DNA from: Janthinobacterium psychrotolerans
Lineage (GTDB): Bacteria > Pseudomonadota > Gammaproteobacteria > Burkholderiales > Burkholderiaceae_D
Direction of reading: 5' to 3'
DNA length: 64,000 nt
NCBI RefSeq assembly: GCF_001677885.1
Contig: NZ_LOCQ01000060.1
Coordinates: 361,160-425,159 of the forward strand
Below, piece after piece: positions 60,202-64,000 of the stretch; the first letter of the stretch is position 1; each line of letters begins with the position of its first letter. Made by a program: the position numbers and the translations under genes. Below the pieces are notes generated by a model. It searched no databases. It was not told the origin of the DNA and saw only the letters and a list, made by a program, of their open reading frames with translations.

Positions 60202-61663
60202 TGATCAGTTTTTGGCGTGGCTGCAAGATCCTGCCGCCGCGCGCATGGTGCTGATCGAGGCCCAGGTCAACGTGGCGGGCGTCGAGGTGACGCGGTATAT
60301 CGCCTCGCGCCTGTACACTACCGGCCCTGCCGACACGCCGGCCAACGTCGAGTACCAGCCTCTGGCCACCGGCGGTCTCGCATTCACCGAACAGGTCAGC
60401 CTGACCGGCGAGGCCGGGTTGTCCGGCGGCGATATCGAGTTGGACAACGCCGACGGCGCGCTCGATGGCTGGCTCACCGACGTATGGTCGAATCGCGCTG
60501 TCCGCGTCTGGTCCGGTGACCCGGGCTGGTCGCGCGCCGATTTCCGCTTGGTGTTCGACGGCATCATTGCCGACGTGGCCGTGTCGGGCCGCGAATCGAT
60601 CAGCCTGACGCTGCGCGATAAGTTGCAGCGCCTGAACACACCGATCACCGAGGCCAAGCTGGGCGGCGCCACGCAGAACAAGGACAGCATCCTGCCGGTG
60701 CCGTTCGGCGAATGCCACAACGTCACGCCGCTGGCCACAAATCCAGCCACCTTGGAATATGGATTCCTGGGCGCCGTCGAGTCGATCGCCGAGGTGCGCG
60801 CCAACGACAAGCCGGTGGGCGCGATGATCAACAATGCTGCTGGCCGCTTCACGCTGATCACCAATCCGCTGGCCCAGGTGATCACCGCCAGCGTGCAGGG
60901 CGACAACGTGGCCGGTTACGCGCCGCGCATTGCCCCGCTGGTGCAGCGCATCGCCACCGGCTACGGCAAGGCAGCCGACCGCTTCACGGCCGCCGACCTT
61001 GACCTGGCCAACCTGGTCGCCTTCGACACGGCGCACCCGCAGCTGGTGGGCCTGTACGTGGCGGACCGGACCAACCAGGCGCAAGCCATCCAGCAGCTGG
61101 CGGCCAGCGTGGGCGCCCAGGCGATCATGTCGCGTACCGGCCAGCTGCGCCTGGTGCAGGTTGCGCTGCCGGGCCTGGGCGTGCCGGTGGCGATCGGCCC
61201 TGACCACATGCGCGAGCGCAGCCTGCACCCGGTGCAACGCCTGCCGGTGGCGGCCGCAGTGAAAATCGGCTTTGACCGCAACTACACGGTGCAGGCCAGC
61301 CTGACCACCAGCATTCCGCCTGAACACGCCGACCTGTACGCCACCGAGTGGCTGACCGAGACCGTGACCGACGAGGCCGTGCGTGCGCGGTACCGCATCA
61401 GCGACGACCCGGTGCAGATCGAAACCTTCCTGAAAACCCGCGCCGACGCGCATGCCGAGGCCGCGCGCCGCCTGGCCCTGAACAGCGTACCGCGCACGAT
61501 CTACGAATTTGACGGAGAACCCGAGATGATGATGCTGGAACTGGGCCAGGCCGTGACCCTGACGGATGAGCGCTATGGCCTGCAGGATGGCGCCTCTGCC
61601 GTGGTGGTGCTGCTGTCGCGCTACTGGCTGACCGGCCGCGTGACTGTCGGGGTGATGGTTTGA
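60194..61663 (+). CDS. Tail tip/hub-like protein
   Basis: This 489-residue protein lies directly after the tape measure gene with an 8-base overlap. Its N-terminal segment (FLAWLQDPAAARMVLIEAQV, RYIASRLYTTGPADTPANVEY) and the middle domain (NRAVRVWSGDPGW, VFDGIIADVAVSGRESISLTL) are those of siphophage tip proteins at the lambda M/L position. It is likely part of the distal tip complex. A TTG start of the fibre gene overlaps its stop. Confidence 0.8.
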   Translation: MSDDQFLAWLQDPAAARMVLIEAQVNVAGVEVTRYIASRLYTTGPADTPANVEYQPLATGGLAFTEQVSLTGEAGLSGGDIELDNADGALDGWLTDVWSNRAVRVWSGDPGWSRADFRLVFDGIIADVAVSGRESISLTLRDKLQRLNTPITEAKLGGATQNKDSILPVPFGECHNVTPLATNPATLEYGFLGAVESIAEVRANDKPVGAMINNAAGRFTLITNPLAQVITASVQGDNVAGYAPRIAPLVQRIATGYGKAADRFTAADLDLANLVAFDTAHPQLVGLYVADRTNQAQAIQQLAASVGAQAIMSRTGQLRLVQVALPGLGVPVAIGPDHMRERSLHPVQRLPVAAAVKIGFDRNYTVQASLTTSIPPEHADLYATEWLTETVTDEAVRARYRISDDPVQIETFLKTRADAHAEAARRLALNSVPRTIYEFDGEPEMMMLELGQAVTLTDERYGLQDGASAVVVLLSRYWLTGRVTVGVMV

Positions 61664-64000
61664 GCGCCCTGGGCGGTGAGCGCGACCGGCTGATCATGAG
61701 CACGGTGCCGCGCTATGCGACGCCGATGGACCGCGCGCTGATGCTCACGGCCAGCGCCACGATGTTCGAGGTGTCGGCGGCTGGCGTGCCGACGCCGGCG
61801 GCGATCACGTTCTCGGCGCTGATGCTGGGCGCCGTGGGCGACATCACATTTTCCAGCGAGCCGGCGGTGTCAATGGCCGTGGCCAACGGCAATGCGGTGC
61901 TGAACTACGCCGATATGTCAGCCAGCATCGTGACCGTGACGGCCAGCACGGTGATCGACGGCCTGACCTACTATGCTCGCCAGACCATCGCCAAAACCCA
62001 GGCGCTGGACCTGACGCCGCCACCGGCGCCGACAGGCCTGGTCGCAACCGGCCACCCGGCGACGATCACCCTGGCGTGGAATGCGGCGCCGGCCAATTAC
62101 AGCAACCTGTCGCACACCGAGGTGTGGCGCGCGCCGACGAACAATTTCGCGCAGGCGGCGCTGGTGGGCCGTGCTGACGGTCGGGAATATACGGACCCGG
62201 TCGGGCCTGGCGCGTTCCGGTATTACTGGATTCGCTATGTGTCGCGCGCGGCCATCCCCGGCCCATACAACGCCAGCAGCGGTACGGTGGGCGCGTCGGA
62301 TGTTGAGGTTGAGCATCTGCTGCAGGTGCTGACGCAGCAGATCACAGAGAGTCAGCTGTATGCTGACCTTGGCGCGAAAATCGACCTGATCGAGCCAACC
62401 CGGGATGCGGTCGCAGATCTGGAAGTGGTCTACGGCGACACTGTGTCTGCTGCCGCCTCCGCAGCCCAGGCGGCGCAGGCCGCCGCCGCTGCGCTACTCG
62501 ATGCGGCGAAAGCCGATGCCGCTGCTGGCGGCGCCAGCCAGTACGCCAGCCAGGCGAATTTGTCGGCGACCAATGCCGGCACCGCCGCCGGCAACGCGTC
62601 GACGTCGGCCGGCCAGTCATCGCAGGCGGCTACCGCTGCTGGTAGCAGCGCGGCGGCGGCGGAAAGTGCAGCCAGCACGGCGGCGAACGCGGCGGGCGAG
62701 GCTGGTGCCAGTGCCAGCGCCGCGTTAATCAGCAAAAATGCCGCTGCCGGATCGGTCAGCGCAGCCGGCGTGCAGGCCGCTGCATCCACGCAATCAGCGA
62801 TCGAAGCGAAAGCCGCGCGCGACGCAGCAAGCGAGTCGGCCAGCGCTTCGCTGCAGTCAGCCGGTTCAGCCAGCGCCTCATCGACGGAGGCCGGCACTGC
62901 TGCCAGCCAGGCGGCCAACAGCGCGCTATTGGCTGCAGAATCGCGCAATGCGGCTGGCGGGTCCGCTGCCGCTGCTGCTGGATCTGCCGGTACTGCCGGC
63001 GCGAAATCGACCGAGGCGGGCCAGTCAGCCGAAGCTGCTCGCGTCGATCGCGTCGCGGCCCAGGCAGCATTTAGCCAGGCGGCAGGCGCTGCCCAGGCAG
63101 CCAGCGGCTCAGCAGAAACTGCCGACGCGCGCGCGACAGAAGCTGGCCAGAGCGCCACGGCCGCCAACAGCGCCGCCACCACCGCCGGCACGGCAGCCGG
63201 CCAGGCAGGATCGTACTTGGAACAGGTCGCGCAATCGGCGACTAACGCCGATGGTAGTGCGCAGGCGGCGGCATCGTACCTGCAGCAGGCACAGGCAGTG
63301 CTGAGTGACCCGATCACCGGACTGGTCGCGTCCTATGCCGCCGTGTCGCAGCAGGCGAGCGCGACGGCCAACTCACTCGGCCAGGCGCAGGCGAAATATG
63401 CTGTGCGCATCGATGCGGGCGGTGTTGCGGGCGGATTCGAGTTAATCGGTGGCGGCGGCGCAATCGATTTCGGCGTGCGCGCCACGACGTTTTATGTCGC
63501 GTCGCCCGCCGGCAGCGGCATTGCCTCGGCCGTGCCGTTCATCGTCCGCACGACGGAAACGGTGATCGGCGGCGTGACTATCCCGATCGGCATGTATGTC
63601 GCCGATGCGTTCATCCAGAACGCCTCGATCACCAACGCCAAAATTGGCGGTGATATCTGGTCGAGTAATTTCGTTGCTGGCCAGTCCGGCTGGCGCCTGT
63701 ATCGCAGCGGCGATATGGAGATCAACAATTTGCGCGCGCGTGGCGCCATCGCTGGCGGTGCATTTATCGATGTGAACTGGCCAGAGTCCGGAGGTGGGTT
63801 TTACCTGGGTCCGGACGCGTTCCGGATGGGCAGCCAGCCGTCTGGAAAATATTTCGAGGTATTGCCGTCGGGTGATGTCCATTCGCCGCAATTCAATATT
63901 GATGGCGGCCTGGCTCGATTCAGCGGCGAGTTGGCGGGCGTGATCGGTACATTCTCGCTGGTTCGCAGCCCCACGCGTGCGGGGCCGGCCGGCAATGCCG
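61660..64000 (+). CDS. Central tail fibre/host-specificity protein (J-like), 3' end outside window
   Basis: The frame from TTG at 61660 (or ATG at 61696) stays open to the window end, at least 768 residues. A fibronectin-like domain (APTGLVATGHPATITLAWNA, then WRAPTNNFAQAAL) is followed by a long Ala/Ser/Gly-rich coiled region (about residues 260-550). A J-type end follows (DAFIQNASITNAKIGGDIW, GWRLYRSGDMEINNLRARGAI). This is the receptor-binding part of lambda J. The 62.4-63.3 kb alanine-rich stretch also opens a false minus-strand ORF. Confidence 0.85.
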   Translation, partial: MSALGGERDRLIMSTVPRYATPMDRALMLTASATMFEVSAAGVPTPAAITFSALMLGAVGDITFSSEPAVSMAVANGNAVLNYADMSASIVTVTASTVIDGLTYYARQTIAKTQALDLTPPPAPTGLVATGHPATITLAWNAAPANYSNLSHTEVWRAPTNNFAQAALVGRADGREYTDPVGPGAFRYYWIRYVSRAAIPGPYNASSGTVGASDVEVEHLLQVLTQQITESQLYADLGAKIDLIEPTRDAVADLEVVYGDTVSAAASAAQAAQAAAAALLDAAKADAAAGGASQYASQANLSATNAGTAAGNASTSAGQSSQAATAAGSSAAAAESAASTAANAAGEAGASASAALISKNAAAGSVSAAGVQAAASTQSAIEAKAARDAASESASASLQSAGSASASSTEAGTAASQAANSALLAAESRNAAGGSAAAAAGSAGTAGAKSTEAGQSAEAARVDRVAAQAAFSQAAGAAQAASGSAETADARATEAGQSATAANSAATTAGTAAGQAGSYLEQVAQSATNADGSAQAAASYLQQAQAVLSDPITGLVASYAAVSQQASATANSLGQAQAKYAVRIDAGGVAGGFELIGGGGAIDFGVRATTFYVASPAGSGIASAVPFIVRTTETVIGGVTIPIGMYVADAFIQNASITNAKIGGDIWSSNFVAGQSGWRLYRSGDMEINNLRARGAIAGGAFIDVNWPESGGGFYLGPDAFRMGSQPSGKYFEVLPSGDVHSPQFNIDGGLARFSGELAGVIGTFSLVRSPTRAGPAGNA

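Larger units (their letters stand above)
28424..64000. mobile_element. Lambdoid siphovirus prophage, left part
   Basis: The prophage starts at or within the 3' end of the tRNA-Thr gene. It runs past the end of the window: integrase, excisionase-like gene, leftward early operon with a PRTRC cassette, cI/cro switch, replication, packaging, head and tail genes in lambda-like order. The tail tube, tape measure and J-like fibre indicate a long non-contractile tail. No lysis genes, right end or attR are in view. The structural genes read as intact, so the phage may be functional. Confidence 0.95.

Noticed and set aside
62430..63317. Minus-strand Ala/Cys-rich ORF of 295 residues
   Set aside because: It is the complement of the alanine-rich coiled part of the tail fibre gene.
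61660..64000. Search for attR or lysis genes near the end
   Set aside because: The last gene is the tail fibre and still open. No copy of the tRNA 3' end or a holin/endolysin is seen, so the right end is outside the window.

Overview
The window looks like a chromosome of the Oxalobacteraceae (Janthinobacterium/Massilia/Duganella type, Burkholderiales). It is GC-rich, and the core block purD - hemF - nadD - rsfS - rlmH - maf - rng is the order usual in betaproteobacteria. No single marker proves the genus, so this placement is inference.

Region 1 (1-28.4 kb) is host chromosome. It opens with the end of a terminal-oxidase operon (triheme cytochrome c, small membrane subunit, CuA subunit II, haem-copper subunit I, dihaem cytochrome c). 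An S41 protease and a LysE exporter with an AraC regulator follow. The leftward housekeeping block 7.6-18.3 kb runs from yebC and purD to rng, with four related membrane proteins of unknown function inserted between purD and hemF. Rightward genes then encode a Tat-exported PhoD phosphatase, a DMT transporter, MgsA, a quinone oxidoreductase, PepN and FbpA-type fructose-1,6-bisphosphatase. Two paired-palindrome (REP/BIME-like) elements lie downstream of phoD and pepN.

Region 2 (28.4-64 kb) is the left part of a lambdoid siphovirus prophage integrated at a tRNA-Thr(CGT) gene. The right end is outside the window. Next to the integrase lies a low-GC DUF4062 gene. A long leftward early operon (38.6 to 30.6 kb) holds phage genes and a PRTRC cassette: protein E, protein C, protein F, protein B, protein A and ThiF. 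The visible motifs are those of a ubiquitin-like conjugation pathway (E1-like ThiF, E2-like B, JAMM peptidase A, small beta-grasp-like C). A lambda-type switch (cI, cro, cII-like) follows, with identical 18-bp operators at both early promoters. A low-GC membrane protein sits downstream of cI in the rex position. Rightward genes then encode replication (DUF1376 and a P-like loader, with a candidate origin inside the first), packaging (TerS/TerL), head (portal, S49 protease with nested scaffold, decoration protein, major capsid) and tail (tube, G/GT chaperones with a -1 frameshift, 1761-residue tape measure, hub, central fibre running off the end).

The part most worth following up is the phage-borne PRTRC module. 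Its protein C has a GTKG motif followed by a 62-residue tail, which suggests a ubiquitin-like precursor matured by the JAMM protein two genes downstream of F and B in the same operon. No gene-free stretch exceeds about 300 bases.
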